Positions 45,456 through 56,165 of a stretch of DNA of 64,000 nucleotides are shown here, one piece after another; the stretch's first letter is position 1, and each line of letters starts with the position of its first letter. This DNA comes from Eriocheir sinensis. Its lineage: Eukaryota > Arthropoda > Malacostraca > Decapoda > Varunidae. Both the position numbers and the translations under genes were made by a program. Below the pieces are notes generated by a model. The model was given only the letters and a program-made list of their open reading frames with translations. It had not been told where the DNA came from and searched no databases. The stretch spans positions 107,501 to 171,500 of the forward strand of contig NW_026111620.1 of the NCBI RefSeq assembly GCF_024679095.1, in the 5' to 3' direction.

Positions 45456-47002
45456 CTAGTGAATCAGAAGGTTCCATGTGCTGAATAGAGGCTTGGAGGT
45501 GTTATAACTATGCTAGTGAAAGGCTGGACTGCACTAATCTGACCTGTAGGAGGGTGGCACTCTCAAGCTCAGTATTAGAGAATCAGGTGTTATATGCAGC
45601 AGAGAGGATTGGAGGTATTATATAAATGCTAGTGAAAGGATGGACTACACTAATCTGACCATGTAGGAAGGTGGAGATGTAGGAAGGTGGCACTCTCTGG
45701 CTGAGTTCAATGGAATCAGAAGGAGTCATGTGCTGCAGAGAGGCTTGGAGTTGTTATAGCTATGCTAGTGAAAGACTGGATTGCAGTAATCTGACACTGT
45801 AGAAAGGTCGCACTATCTGGCTCAGTGCTAGGGAATCAGATGTCATGTGCTGCAGCGAGGCTTGGAGTTGTTATAACAATGCTAGTGAAAGGCTGGACTG
45901 CACTAATCTGACCCTGTAGGAAGACGTAGGTGTAGGAAGGTGGCACTCTGGCTCAGTGCTAGGGAATCAAAATGTGTTGTGCTGCAGAGAGGCTTAGAGG
46001 TGTTATAACTATGATAGTGAACGACTGGACTGCACTAATCTGGCCCACTAGGAAGGTGAAGTTGTAGGGAGGTGGCACTCTTTGGCTCAGTGCTAGGGAA
46101 TCAAAAGGTCGTATGTGCTGCAGAGAGGCTTGGAGGTTTGATAACTATGCTAGTGAGAATCTGGACTGCACTAATCTGACCCTGTAGGAAGGTGGCACTT
46201 TCTGGCTCATTGCGAGGGCTTAAAGGTGTTTTAACTATGCTAGTGAAAGGTTGGACTGCACTAATCTGTTCCTGTAGGAAGGTGAAGGTATCATGTGCTG
46301 CAGAGAGTCTTGGAGGTGTTACAACTTTGCTAGTGAAAGGCTGGACTACACTAATCTGACCCTGTAGGAAGGTGAAGGTGTAGGAAGGTGGCTCTCTCAA
46401 GGTCAGTGCAAGGGAATTAGAAGGTGTCATGTGCTTCAGAGAAGCTTGGAGGTGTTATAACTATGCTAGTGAAAGGCTGGATTGCATTAATCTGACACCT
46501 TAGGAAGGAGTAGGTGTAAGAAGATGGCACTCTCAAGCTCAGTGCTAGGGAATCAGAAGGTTTCATGTGCTGCAGAAAGGCTTGGCGGTGTTATAACAAT
46601 GCCAGTGAGAGGCTGGACTGAACCAGTCTGACCCTGTAGGAAGGTGAAGGTTTAGGAAGGTGGCACTCTCTGGCTTAGTGTTAGGGAATCATAAGGTGTC
46701 ATGTGCTGCAGAGAGGCTTAGAGGTGTTATAAATATGATAGTGGAAGGCTGGACTGCAATAATCTAACCTGTAAGAAAGTGGTACTCTGGCTCAGTGCTA
46801 GGGAATCATAAGGTGTCATGTACTGCAGAGAGGCTAAGAGGTGTTATAACTATGCTAGTGAAAGGCAGGACTGCACTATTCTGACCCTGTAGAAAGTTAA
46901 AGGGATAGGAAGGTGGCACTCTCAAGTTCAGTGTTAGGGAATCAGGTGTCATATGCAGCAGAGAGGCTTGGAGGTGTTATAACTATGTTAGTGAGATGCT
47001 GG
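45456..47002 (+). repeat. 120/136-bp satellite, segment 5
   Basis: About 12 units. 45770-46120 resembles 41640-42190 (GCAGTAATCTGACACTGTAG; ATGATAGTGAACGACTGGAC), another duplicated block. The last five bases (GCTGG) are the Gypsy-A target duplication. Confidence 0.93.
46998..47002. other. Gypsy-A target-site duplication GCTGG, left
   Basis: Matches 58171-58175; the target was the GCTGGACTGCA part of the satellite unit. Confidence 0.85.
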
Positions 47003-47172
47003 TGTTGAGGAGTGAATGGCACACACGAGGGAGCGGGGATTGCGGTGCATTCTATAAAGAGGCCAGGCAGGGAATGTCCGATCCTCGAGCCTTGGCAGTA
47101 CATGTATACTCGGATTGTTCCGAAGCGCTGCTCAGTGCTTCGGGGCCGCTGAAGGGTAATGGCTCTACAGCA
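47003..47172 (-). repeat. Gypsy-A LTR, left (3' LTR of the element)
   Basis: TGTTGAGG...CTACAGCA, 170 bp. The adjoining purine tract AGGAGGGTGAGG on the minus strand (47184-47173) is the likely primer for plus-strand DNA. Confidence 0.88.
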
Positions 47173-47609
47173 CCTCACCCTCCTACTAAAGTTTTATGTT
47201 ATCCCCTAAATATCCACCACCATCTCCCGTCACCAAAACTCCCCTTTACTGCCGTCACCATTTACATAGTTGCTTGATATCTGCCAGGCGGCTTCCTTTG
47301 TCGTGCCGATCGTCGCCTCGTCTCGGCAGAAATTATTTTTCCCCGGGTGTATGTCCTGTTGATCCCACCGGCCGTCGCGTTTGTCCTGCCACTGTCGGCG
47401 GTTCTGCTGCCGCCTCTCCGGTTTGGTTGACGCCTCCCTCTGTTCCCGGTCGTGGGTGTCTGTATGGTCTGCTGTCTACGAGTTGGGGATGCTGTATATC
47501 CACCGCTGCCCCGCTGCGTGCCTCCGTGTCCCCATCGTCCCCTCGCCGCTCAGCCGTCTCCCCGTCTCAGCGGCTGGGGTGTCTATGTCCGTGCCTTCTT
47601 GTTACCTCT

Positions 47610-47801
47610 CTAGGGCACTTGGTCGTCACCTGCTGACAATGGGGATTCTCCGTTAATTTTATCCTGGGCAGGCCTGTCACTGCTTACCAAAATTATTTGA
47701 TCCGCGTGGCGGGACCACAAGGTATTTCCTCCAACATCTGCTTCGTAGGACAGTGGTCCCGTCTTGGCTATTATTCTCCCTCTCCGCCATTTCGGTCCCA
47801 C
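47610..47801 (-). pseudogene. Gypsy-A integrase C-terminal (GPY/F-like) module
   Basis: 63 codons, KTGPLSYEADVGGNTLWSRH, as found after the catalytic core of Ty3/gypsy integrases. It ends pol; 47173-47609 is the 3' untranslated region with no env-like frame. Confidence 0.75.
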
Positions 47802-47831
47802 ATAGCTTCTTGCCCAAACTATGTCATTTTT

Positions 47832-48443
47832 TCAGAATGTTCTTACCCTTTTCCCCGTCATCTGTTGGTCTTGCCTGCTCTCCATCGCGGTCTCTTCGTC
47901 GGGCAGAAGTGGGTCTAGTTTTGAGCGTATATTCCTGCCCATCAGCATTTCCGCCGGTGTTTTCCCTGTTGTGCTGTGTGGAGTAGAACGATAGTTTAAC
48001 AGAAATTTAAACAGGCTCCTTTCCCCCGACTTGCAGCCCCCCATCATTGCCTTTATTCCTTCCTTCACAGTGCTCACCGCTCTCTCCGCCAGTCCGTTAC
48101 TCGCCGGGTGGTATGGCTCCACTCTGATGTGCCGGATTCCATTCTGCTTGACGAAAGATGCCATCTCTTCCGACGTAAACTGCGGGCCATTGTCTGTGCA
48201 TAGCTGTAGGGGTAGACTAAACCTGCTAAACAGTACACTCAGTTCATGAAGAGTTCGAGCCGTCGTCGTGGATTTCATTGGTACTGCCTCTATCCACTTT
48301 GAGTAGCTATCCACTACTATGAGAAGCGTTGTTCCCATAATTGGCTCCGCAAAATCTGCATGGAGCCTCTGCCTCATGTTCTCTCCCAAGGGTGGACCGC
48401 TGACTGTAGTGGTGCTGCCCGCTTCTCCGCACATCCTGGACAA
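47832..48443 (-). pseudogene. Gypsy-A integrase core
   Basis: 203 codons with a D,D-35-E core: Asp30 in RLHADFAEP, Asp84 in LCTDNGPQFTS and Glu120 in NGLAERAVST, 35 residues apart. The C-terminal GPY/F-like module follows in another frame at 47801-47610 (GPLSYEADVGG). Integrase joins the element's DNA ends to the chromosome. Confidence 0.9.
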
Positions 48444-49384
48444 TCTCTCGCCATTTCCTCCAGCTCCTTATCGAGACCCGGCCGCCACACACATCGTCGA
48501 GCCAGCTGCTTCATCCTCACGCATCCTGAGTGCCCCACATGCATATCCTTTTTCACCTTGTCTTGCAGGGACGCCGGTATCACCACTCTGCCTCCCCACA
48601 TTAAGCAATCCCCCTCTGTCGAGAGTTCCTCCATCCGAGACTTGTAACTGCTTACCTCTGCTGTTGCCTCCTCCGGCAATCCGTCTGACCTTACTGCCGC
48701 CAGCACCTTTCCCAGGACTCTGTCACGCCGCGTTGCCGCTGACACTTCTCTTGCTGTCGCTGAAGGCCCCTCGTCCATATATAACACGTTACTTGTCATG
48801 GCTTCCCTCTCTATTCTTTCTGCTCCTTTGTCGACGATGCCCGGGAGCGGTAGTCTGGACAAGGTGTCGGCGACCCTCATGTCTGCAGAGGGTCTTACCT
48901 CCACATCGTAGCTGTAGGCCGCTAGTTGAAGGGCGTATCGCTGCATCTGCGCTGCCGCCAACGGCGGCATCTCTCTGCTGGGGTTCAATATTCTGGAAAG
49001 TGCTTTGTTATCAGTGACAAGGGTAAATTTCCTCCCATAGCAATACTGATGAAATTTCCTAATACCGTAAGAAACTGCCACCGCTTCCTTTTCTACGATG
49101 GGATATTTCTGCTCTGTTTGTGTCAGTATTCCTGGCGCATACGCCACCGGCCTTTCTATGTCTCCTGGAAAGACTTGCATTAGCGCCGCTCCGACTCCTA
49201 CTTCGCTCGCGTCTGTTATCAGTTTGACCGGTAATTGTGGATCGTATCTCACCAATACTGGGTTGCTGGCCAACGTCTGTCTTACCCTTGCCATCGCCTC
49301 TTCACATTCCTTGGTCCATCGCCACTTAACTCCCTTCTTGAGTAGCTCATACAATGGCGACAACGTAGTGGCGAGGTGTGGCAA
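48374..49384 (-). pseudogene. Gypsy-A RNase H and integrase zinc domain
   Basis: 336 codons. RNase H: PVKLITDASEVGVGAALMQV (catalytic Asp58), YPIVEKEAVAVSYGIRKF (Glu), LVTDNKALSRIL (Asp) and MRVADTLSRLPL (Asp). The C-terminal part has the integrase H2C2 zinc fold (HVGHSGCVRM..., then CPGCAEKRA). A frameshift near 48375 moves to the integrase core frame. RNase H removes the RNA strand during reverse transcription. Confidence 0.9.
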
Positions 49385-49435
49385 CAGCCGGGACTAGTAC
49401 CCACCGCTCCCAATACGCTCCGGAGTGTCGGTACA

Positions 49436-49963
49436 TCACTCGGGTTCGGCATCCTTCTTATTGCTTCGGTCTTCTCTGGTATGGGTTTCAGCTCCGTGCA
49501 CCTCCTGCAAATTGAATTCACACTTTGACCTTTTGAGCCGAATCTCATTATCTTTTAGTCTCCCCAGCACTTTGTCCAAAGTTTTAATAAGGTCTTCTGT
49601 TTTCGTTTCCATCACCAGCAAGTCGTCTAAGTATGCCACACACACTTCTAATATTCTGTCCATCGCCGCCTGGAAAATGTCCCCACAGAAAGCTAAACCA
49701 AAGGGCAATCTCTTCATCCTCAACAATCCTCTATGCGTAGCTACAGTTGTTAGGTCTTTTGATTCCTCACTTAACTCCATCTGTAGATAAGCATCTCTCA
49801 AATCTAACTTTGCAAACCTCTTCCCTTTTATCCTTGCAAACAACTCTTCCGGGGAGGGTAAGGGGTGCTTAACTATATCCACCTGGGGATTTACCGTCAC
49901 TCTGTAGTCAGCCGCCAGCCTTACTTTGCCATCTGCTTTGGGCACTACCACCAACGGTGTCGC
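49436..49963 (-). pseudogene. Gypsy-A reverse transcriptase
   Basis: RT palm: LVVVPKADGKVRLAADYR, motif A AKLDLRDAYLQMEL (catalytic Asp near residue 51), motif B RLPFGLAFCGDIFQ, motif C VAYLDDLLVM (YLDD, residues 108-111). The frame goes wrong near 49480, and the connection region (IRRMPNPSDVPTLRSVLGAV) continues in another frame. Confidence 0.9.
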
Positions 49964-50659
49964 CTAGCCACTGCTGTTGTCAGTCTCCACGGGCTCGGCA
50001 ACACCTTCCTTAATCCACCTCTCCAGCTCCTGGTCCACGAGTGGGTAAAGGGCGTGTGGCCCTGGTCGCGCTTTCTTCCGCACCGGTCGTGCTTCTTTCT
50101 TGAGACGCAGGTGTGCTTTGATCGGCATGTGCCCTAAAGGCTGTGAAAAGACCTCACTGTGCTTGTGTAGGATTGTGGTAAGTTTATCCCCATTCTTCTC
50201 CGCAACTCCAAGTTTGCCTACCATCTCCTTCCAGTCCAGCTGAATCACCAGTAGCCAGTCACGACCCAAGAGCGAGGGCCCTGTTCCTTTCACTACCTTT
50301 AACAGCAGAGTTTCTACTTGATTTTTAAACTTGACCTCCAGCATGGCTACTCCTCGTACCTGAAGTGCCTCACCTGTGTATGTGACTAACCGCCTGTTGG
50401 AGGCTTCAAGTCTTGGTTTGCTGCGTAGCCTGTTCCACTCCTCCTCGCTGATGACCGTGCTGCTCGCTCCCGTGTCCACCTCCGTGCGTATCTCTGTGCC
50501 CTGCACGCTCACGTCTACAGTCAGTGGTGGGGTTTTCCGGGTTCTCCGCTGTTGTCCAGACAGCTGTAAAATACCAAACACCTCCACCCTCTCTTCCTCA
50601 TCACTAATCTCTTGCTCCTCATCATCCACGCTATTTACTCTGCCTCGCCGTGGACACAT
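49964..50659 (-). pseudogene. Gypsy-A protease and start of reverse transcriptase
   Basis: 231 codons. After an acidic linker (VDDEEQEISDEEERVEVFG) comes an aspartic protease with catalytic EVDTGASSTVIS (Asp62, near 50476) and GPSLLGRDWL. Then the N-terminal RT region (HLRLKKEARPVRKKARPGPH; ELERWIKEGVAEPVE). The frame stops at TAG 49966-49964 within the Ser-Gly-x-Ala-Thr-Pro context of RT and continues in the same frame as the next segment, so a single nonsense change separates them. Confidence 0.88.
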
Positions 50660-51362
50660 TACATTCGCCTGGTGTGGCCTTTACGACTGCACCTGAAGCA
50701 TTCCCTATCCTTAAATGGGCACTCCGTTGCCTTGTGGTAACTACTGCCACACCGATTACAAGCTACACTACTACGTGCCCCCTCACGAGGCAAGTACTTG
50801 TTTTGCAGCCTGGCCTTGTCCCACCTGCTCGTTGGTTCTTTCTGGTCCCCGGGCTTCGTTCGCGGCGGCTCCACTCTGTTCACCTGGGCTTTTGTGCTCC
50901 TCCCAGCACCTTCGCCTCCGTGGTTGCTGCCTCCATCGATAATGCCAGTTTGCACGCTTTGTCCCAAGTTAAGTCGTCGCCCTCTCGTAACAGCCTCCGC
51001 CGGATCCGTTCGCTCGACACTCCACCGACGAATCTTTCTCGAAGCTGCTCTGTTAAGTTTGCCCCAAAGCTGCAGTTGGAAGCTTTCCTCTTCAGTTCTG
51101 CCACGTAATTGCTGATTATCAGGGTTTCCCTTTTATTTTCAGAGTTGAATTTGAACCTTTCCACCACCACTGAAACTTTGGGCGCATAGTGCTGGGTAGC
51201 GAGACGAATCAATTCCTTCAGTGTCCTCTCAGAGGGTTTCCCCAGGGCGCACAGGTTCCTCAGTAATTGATACACCGTCGGGCCGCAGACAGTCAGGAGC
51301 AACGCCCGTTTCCGATTCTCCTCGGTGATATTACTGACCTCCAGGAACTCTTCGAACCTTTC
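50660..51362 (-). pseudogene. Gypsy-A gag (capsid and nucleocapsid), main part
   Basis: Frame 51302-50880 gives capsid-like sequence (LLRNLCALGKPSERTLKELI; HYAPKVSVVVERFKF; VAELKRKASNCSFG; LREGDDLTWDKACKLALSME), the retrotransposon gag core. After a frameshift near 50890, 50967-50660 ends with two zinc knuckles, CNRCGSSYHKATEC and CFRCSRKGHTRRMC-like, the second running across another frame change into the protease frame. The N-terminal gag codons lie at 57997-57886, beyond the nested element (EDGILKESSETPRTRMGAI and GEDFEAY). Gag packages element RNA in the cytoplasm. Confidence 0.85.
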
Positions 51363-51367
51363 TGTAT
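51363..51367. other. GMR1 target-site duplication TGTAT, left
   Basis: Matches 57881-57885; occurs once in the empty-site copy at about 41363. Confidence 0.88.
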
Positions 51368-52066
51368 TGTAAAGGGAAGACCACTATTAACTCCTCAACT
51401 CCAACATAGCCCCGGTACACCTCACTCGACCTACACTCATCCCGAGCGAGGCTTCACACTACCCGCAGCGGAACGCCTCGAACGCCCTGCCCGAGCTCCA
51501 CCGGCGCGAGTGGGGGGGCCCTGACGTCAGCAGCCGAAGCAACCTCGGACGTTGGTACGCTGAGGACGAGAGACGACTCCAGGACTCGGTCGAGCCAGCT
51601 CGCTAGGCACTGGCTCCCCTTCACCACCTAACGAGTCCTCCACCTGACGAGGCTGCTGCCGCGTTACGCCCGGCCCGGCACTGCCCTCCATCACTCAGCC
51701 GTAGCACCGCCGCGGTCTACCCGGGGAAGACACTGTTGGCCCCGAGACCAAATACCCGGGCCGCCCTTGCTGGCCTTACCACGCCGGCCTGCCTACCTGT
51801 CTTCCGTGGGCTGTATGAGCGGCCTCGCTACGCCGGCCGTCCTACCTGTCTCCCGTGGGCTGTGTGAGCGGCCTTACCACATCGGCCGTCCTACCTGTCT
51901 TCCGTGGGCTGTGCGAGCTGAAGTGCATATTAAAGACGGAGTTAACATCTTGCGTATCGCTTCTCCTGACTACACTGTGAAAGGGGGGGGAGCAAAACAC
52001 CTGGCTCAGAAGGAGAACTGTTAGCCCGGAACAGTCTTGGGCCCCTGCAGTTTCGAGTCCTTCACA
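51368..52066 (+). repeat. GMR1 5' LTR (699 bp)
   Basis: TGTAAAGGG...CCTTCACA. GC-rich, with internal near-repeats of a CGGCCGTCCTACCTGTCTTC-type phrase at about 51780-51905. The primer-binding region follows directly (AGTGGCGACCTCGCC). Confidence 0.93.
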
Positions 52067-52663
52067 AGTGGCGACCTCGCCAGGATTCCCCCTCCCCTCA
52101 TCGCTGGTCAGGAGACCATCGCTACCAGCCAGTCACCACCGACGGTCAGGATTAACCTACCGGCACTTGCTGTTCAGGGCGAAAGTGAGTGTTTGGCGAT
52201 TGGATTGTGCTGAGGTCCATTCCACCGCCCAGGCCAGGTGCGTCTTAAGAGACTCTGGTCCGGATCTCACGGAAGTCAGGTGCGAGTTCATCTCCTCTGA
52301 TATAGTGTCTCCCGTTCCCGGATACGTGCTGTGTTCGTGGTGTTTCACACGGGGATACGGTTATGGGTATTTTCATGTGCGTTTGTGCACAGTGTTGTTA
52401 CTTTCACCCCACTCGTGCCACTTGTGGGCGTCAGGCCGTGTGCGCCTCTTTAGTGTCAATTGGAAGTTAAGTCTTCCGCGGTTTTTTGTCGTCTATTTGC
52501 TTTGGGTCTGGTTTCTTCATCGCCTAGGTGTTTGTTAGATTCAGTGTTAGGATTTTGTATTTGACCAGTGGTTTGGTCTCTTCATCGCTTAGGGTTTTGT
52601 TAGATTCAGTGTTCGGATTTTGTATTTAATCTGTGTATCTTTCTATTTTGTTTCCCATTCGGC
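52067..52663 (+). other. GMR1 untranslated leader
   Basis: About 600 bp from primer-binding site to gag ATG; T-rich in its second half. No supported ORF. Confidence 0.7.
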
Positions 52664-53485
52664 ATGTCTTCCATACAGGAACTAGTTAAGCTCGGTCGCG
52701 AGCTTGGGTACGACGGCGACGAGTTGAAATCCTTTGTGTCCGATGAGCAGGCACGCCTTCGGGACGAACGCGAGTTGGAGAGACGAAACAGAAAAGAAAA
52801 GGAGGAACGGGAACGCGAGGAACGTGAACGTGAACGGGAACGCGAGGAACGTGAACGTGAACGGGAACGCGAGGAACGTGAACGTGAACGGGAACGCGAG
52901 GACCGTGAACGGGAGAGAGAGCATGCTCTCGCCCTCGAACGGCTGAAGCTCCAAGTTGCTGGCGGTTCGGCGGCCTTAGGCGTCCCTAGTGTCGACTTTG
53001 CTGCTCGTCCCAAGTTACCATCTTATCGCGAAGGTGAGGACATTGCCTCTTATTTTACCCGGTTTGAGCGAGTTGCTACCCTCCTCAACATTGCTAAGAG
53101 CAGTTATGCAGTCCACTTGGGAAGCCTACTCACAGGTAAGCTGGCTGAATTCTATACCACCTTGTCGGAAGAGGTCACAGGCGACTACAGTCAGCTAAAA
53201 GAAGCCATTCTGAAGCACTCCCATAGGACGAGTGATCACTACCGCACCGCCTTCCGCTCAGCCAAGATCAACGTTGGTGACACGTTCCAGCAATTCTCCA
53301 CCCATTTGACTCGCCTTTTCGACCACTGGCTCAGCGCGAGCGAGGTAGACCACTCTTTTGCTTCGCTGAAGTCCTTCATGATCCTCGATCAATTTATAGC
53401 CTCTGTTTCCACAGAACTGCGGTTGTTCCTGAAAGAAAACGACGTTCAGACCTTAGAGGAGGCAGTAAAACGAGCCGATGTTTAG
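52664..53485 (+). CDS. gag: GMR1 gag (capsid-like)
   Basis: 273 codons from ATG 52664 to TAG 53483-53485. Residues 1-30 form a small helical start (IQELVKLGRELGYDGDELKS). Residues 35-87 are an Arg/Glu coiled coil, encoded by a 27-bp near-tandem DNA repeat at about 52810-52915. Residues 100-270 are the gag core (PKLPSYREGEDIASYFTRFE; LGSLLTGKLAEFYTTL; KHSHRTSDHYRTAFRSAKI; QFIASVSTELRLFL). The protein packages the RNA and forms the cytoplasmic particle. The zinc knuckle lies beyond the stop in the same frame, so nucleocapsid would be made only with read-through, or the TAG is a mutation. Confidence 0.88.
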   Translation: MSSIQELVKLGRELGYDGDELKSFVSDEQARLRDERELERRNRKEKEEREREEREREREREEREREREREEREREREREDREREREHALALERLKLQVAGGSAALGVPSVDFAARPKLPSYREGEDIASYFTRFERVATLLNIAKSSYAVHLGSLLTGKLAEFYTTLSEEVTGDYSQLKEAILKHSHRTSDHYRTAFRSAKINVGDTFQQFSTHLTRLFDHWLSASEVDHSFASLKSFMILDQFIASVSTELRLFLKENDVQTLEEAVKRADV

Positions 53486-56161
53486 GCTTCAGCACACCAC
53501 TCTTACCCACGCAACCCTGCGTCGGAACGCGGCAAACGACCATCCCTCACCAAAGCCGCCTCACTAAAGGATTCGCCACCTACGCCACGAAAGACACCCT
53601 CGGTGGTTCGTTGCCATAACTGCGGTCAGAGTGGCCACATTAGACCTAACTGCCCTCAGAATCCTTATCTTTTTAAACAGAAGTCCAAGCCAGAACCAAC
53701 CAAGGAGTCTCCCAAAATTGGCTTCTGCCGTTCCGGATCACCGTCTCGTCAGTATTACACCTCGGGCACCATCAACGGCTCTAGGGTATCCACCATTGTT
53801 CGCGATACGGGTTGTTCAAGTGTCCTGGTATCCGAGGAGGCATTGCCGGACGCGGATATTTCCAACGGTAAAAAGGTTCGCTGCAGCGACTACTTGGGTC
53901 GTGCCGACTACTTCCCTGTGGTAAGATGCTACCTCCGGTGCCCCTATTTTGACGGTTGGGTTGATGCCATCAGGGCCCCACTTAAGTTTTGCACAGTGCT
54001 GGTAGGTAACATTGAGGGAGTACGTGCACCTGACGACCCAGACGTGACAAAGGCATGTGACGAACCTACACCCTTTTCGGTTCCTTCCGACCAGGTTCCC
54101 GGGAAAAGTATTCAAGCTGTCCAGACCCGGGCCGCCGCCGCTCGTAAGATTCACCCCCTTGTACTTCCTCATCTGGAGCCCCTGGCTATTACTCCTCAGG
54201 ACTTCTCTAAGTTGCAGAGTTCGTGCCCTACTCTAGCGTCACATCGTAACAAGGCCACTACGGGAGAAGTAGAAGTCACTCGCACCGGCTCCACCTTCGG
54301 CTACGAGTTCTCGGACGAACTGCTCTACAGGGTTTGTCGGTCTTCACATCACAGTAACCAGCTGGGGAAGAAGTATCTAGTAGTCCCTGCGGAGTGCCGA
54401 CGGTCAGTGTTGACAGTCGCCCATGAGAGTCCCCTGGCAGGACATCTCTCCCATCGGAAGACTGGCATGAAGATTGGAGAGCACTTTTACTGGCCAGGTA
54501 TGTGGTCTGATATACGAACCTTCTGTAGGTCTTGTGACAAGTGCCAGCGTATGTCTGTTAAGGGACGCCTTAGGCCGGTCCCTCTTAAACAGCTTCCCAT
54601 AATTACTGAACCGTTTGCTAGAGTAGCAGTTGATATTGTTGGCCCATTGTCTCCTCCCACATCAGAAGGACACCGTTACATCCTTACCTTGATTGATTTT
54701 TCTACCGGTTTCCACGAGGCTGTTCCCCTTAAGGACATCACTTCCATCTCTACCGCCGAAGCCTTGTTGACCATATTTTCCAGAGTGGGTATTCCCCGTG
54801 AGATCCTGTCTGATCGGGGCACACAGTTCACGTCTCAAATGATGGCCGAACTGCACAGGCTTCTTGGAGTGAAGCCGCTCTTCACTACCCCTTACCATCC
54901 GAGTGGGAATGGAAGAATAGAACGTTTCCACTCTACCCTGAAGTCCTCCCTCCGGAAGCTGTGCTCTGACAAGCCTCGAGAGTGGCATCGCTATCTACCG
55001 GCCGTATTGTTTGCTTTGCGGGAGATGCCTAGTGACAGAACAGGATTCTCTGCCTTTGAACTCTTGTATGGAAGGGCTGTAAGGGGGCCAGTTTCAGTTC
55101 TACGGGATCTATGGGAAGACGGTAAGCTTTCAGAGGATGAAAGGTCTTGCTTCCAGTATGTCATCGATTTGAAGGACAAGCTGGCCGACTGTTCCAAGAT
55201 CGCTGCCCAAAATTCCACCATTAGTGCCACCCGATACAAGACTTACTTCGATTTGAACTCGCAAGATCGTCAGTTCAAGCCTGGTGATGAAGTTCTCGTC
55301 CTTCTCCCTGACACTTCCAGTAAGCTATTAATGGCTTGGAGTGGCTCCTACAAGGTTCTAGAGCGTAAAAACAGGGTGAATTATCTGATCGATGAGAAAG
55401 GTAAAGAAAAGTTATATCACGCTAACCTCTTGAAGCTGTATCACAGACGCGCCCACATAAACCAAGCTACTATCCTAGATGAGCCTTCCATCCCTAGTGT
55501 CGGACAAGATATCTGTGAAATAGCCTTCTCTCTGTCCCAGGGTGACTGTCTTGACCCGGCCGAGGACTTTCCGATAACCCCGGATGGCCGTGCAGACCGC
55601 GACGTCTCTGATCCCCTGCCTGCAGTAGGAGAACAACTCACTCCTGATCAGCAGAACGATCTCCTCTACCTCACGGACAAATTTAGCGATGTCTTATCAG
55701 AAATTCCAGGCTGTACCTCCACTATCGAGCACGACGTCAACCTTTGCTCCTCCGAGCGAATCAAGCCTAAACTCTATCCCATTCCTTTACATATCAGGCC
55801 TTTCTTCCAACAGGAAATGGAACAACTTCTTAGTCAGGGAATCATCAAACCCTCAAGGTCACCTCATTGTTCCCCGGTCGTTATGGTAAAGAAGACTTCT
55901 GGCAGCTACCGCCTTGCCGTGGACTACAGGGTATTGAATTCCATGACTATATTTGACGCGGAGCCAATCAACACCATCACGGAGGACCTTCACAAGTTTT
56001 ACGGTAGTAAGTACTTCTCTGAACTAGACTTAACTAAAGCCTATTACCAGGTACCTCTGACGGACCGAGCCATGGCACTGACGGCCTTCCGTACACACTT
56101 GGGACTAATGGAGTTCTGTCGCCTCCTTTGGACTCGTCACAGCATGTGCAACCTACATTAG
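53486..56161 (+). CDS. pol: GMR1 pol, part 1: zinc knuckle, protease, integrase, RT N-terminal half
   Basis: Same frame as gag. Numbering from Met 53603: zinc knuckle CHNCGQSGHIRPNC (4-17); aspartic protease with TIVRDTGCSSVLVS (Asp68); integrase zinc fold with His274/His281 and Cys311/Cys314; integrase core Asp344 (VAVDIVGPL), Asp404 (LSDRGTQFT) and Glu440 (NGRIERFHST), the last two 35 residues apart; an integrase C-terminal region with VLVLLPDTSSKLL and WSGSYKVLERKN (about 565-590). Then RT: GIIKPSRSPHCSPVVMV (746-762), LAVDYRVLNS and motif A FSELDLTKAYYQVPL (Asp809). It ends prematurely at TAG 56159-56161 because about two bases are missing near 56130, just before motif B. Between protease and integrase (about 140-230) nothing is recognised. 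Confidence 0.9.
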   Translation, partial: ASAHHSYPRNPASERGKRPSLTKAASLKDSPPTPRKTPSVVRCHNCGQSGHIRPNCPQNPYLFKQKSKPEPTKESPKIGFCRSGSPSRQYYTSGTINGSRVSTIVRDTGCSSVLVSEEALPDADISNGKKVRCSDYLGRADYFPVVRCYLRCPYFDGWVDAIRAPLKFCTVLVGNIEGVRAPDDPDVTKACDEPTPFSVPSDQVPGKSIQAVQTRAAAARKIHPLVLPHLEPLAITPQDFSKLQSSCPTLASHRNKATTGEVEVTRTGSTFGYEFSDELLYRVCRSSHHSNQLGKKYLVVPAECRRSVLTVAHESPLAGHLSHRKTGMKIGEHFYWPGMWSDIRTFCRSCDKCQRMSVKGRLRPVPLKQLPIITEPFARVAVDIVGPLSPPTSEGHRYILTLIDFSTGFHEAVPLKDITSISTAEALLTIFSRVGIPREILSDRGTQFTSQMMAELHRLLGVKPLFTTPYHPSGNGRIERFHSTLKSSLRKLCSDKPREWHRYLPAVLFALREMPSDRTGFSAFELLYGRAVRGPVSVLRDLWEDGKLSEDERSCFQYVIDLKDKLADCSKIAAQNSTISATRYKTYFDLNSQDRQFKPGDEVLVLLPDTSSKLLMAWSGSYKVLERKNRVNYLIDEKGKEKLYHANLLKLYHRRAHINQATILDEPSIPSVGQDICEIAFSLSQGDCLDPAEDFPITPDGRADRDVSDPLPAVGEQLTPDQQNDLLYLTDKFSDVLSEIPGCTSTIEHDVNLCSSERIKPKLYPIPLHIRPFFQQEMEQLLSQGIIKPSRSPHCSPVVMVKKTSGSYRLAVDYRVLNSMTIFDAEPINTITEDLHKFYGSKYFSELDLTKAYYQVPLTDRAMALTAFRTHLGLMEFCRLLWTRHSMCNLH

Positions 56162-56165
56162 GCTC

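Noticed and set aside
47196..49017. Plus-strand ORFs over the Gypsy-A pol region
   Set aside because: Antisense shadows of the RNase H/integrase frames, with no domain of their own.
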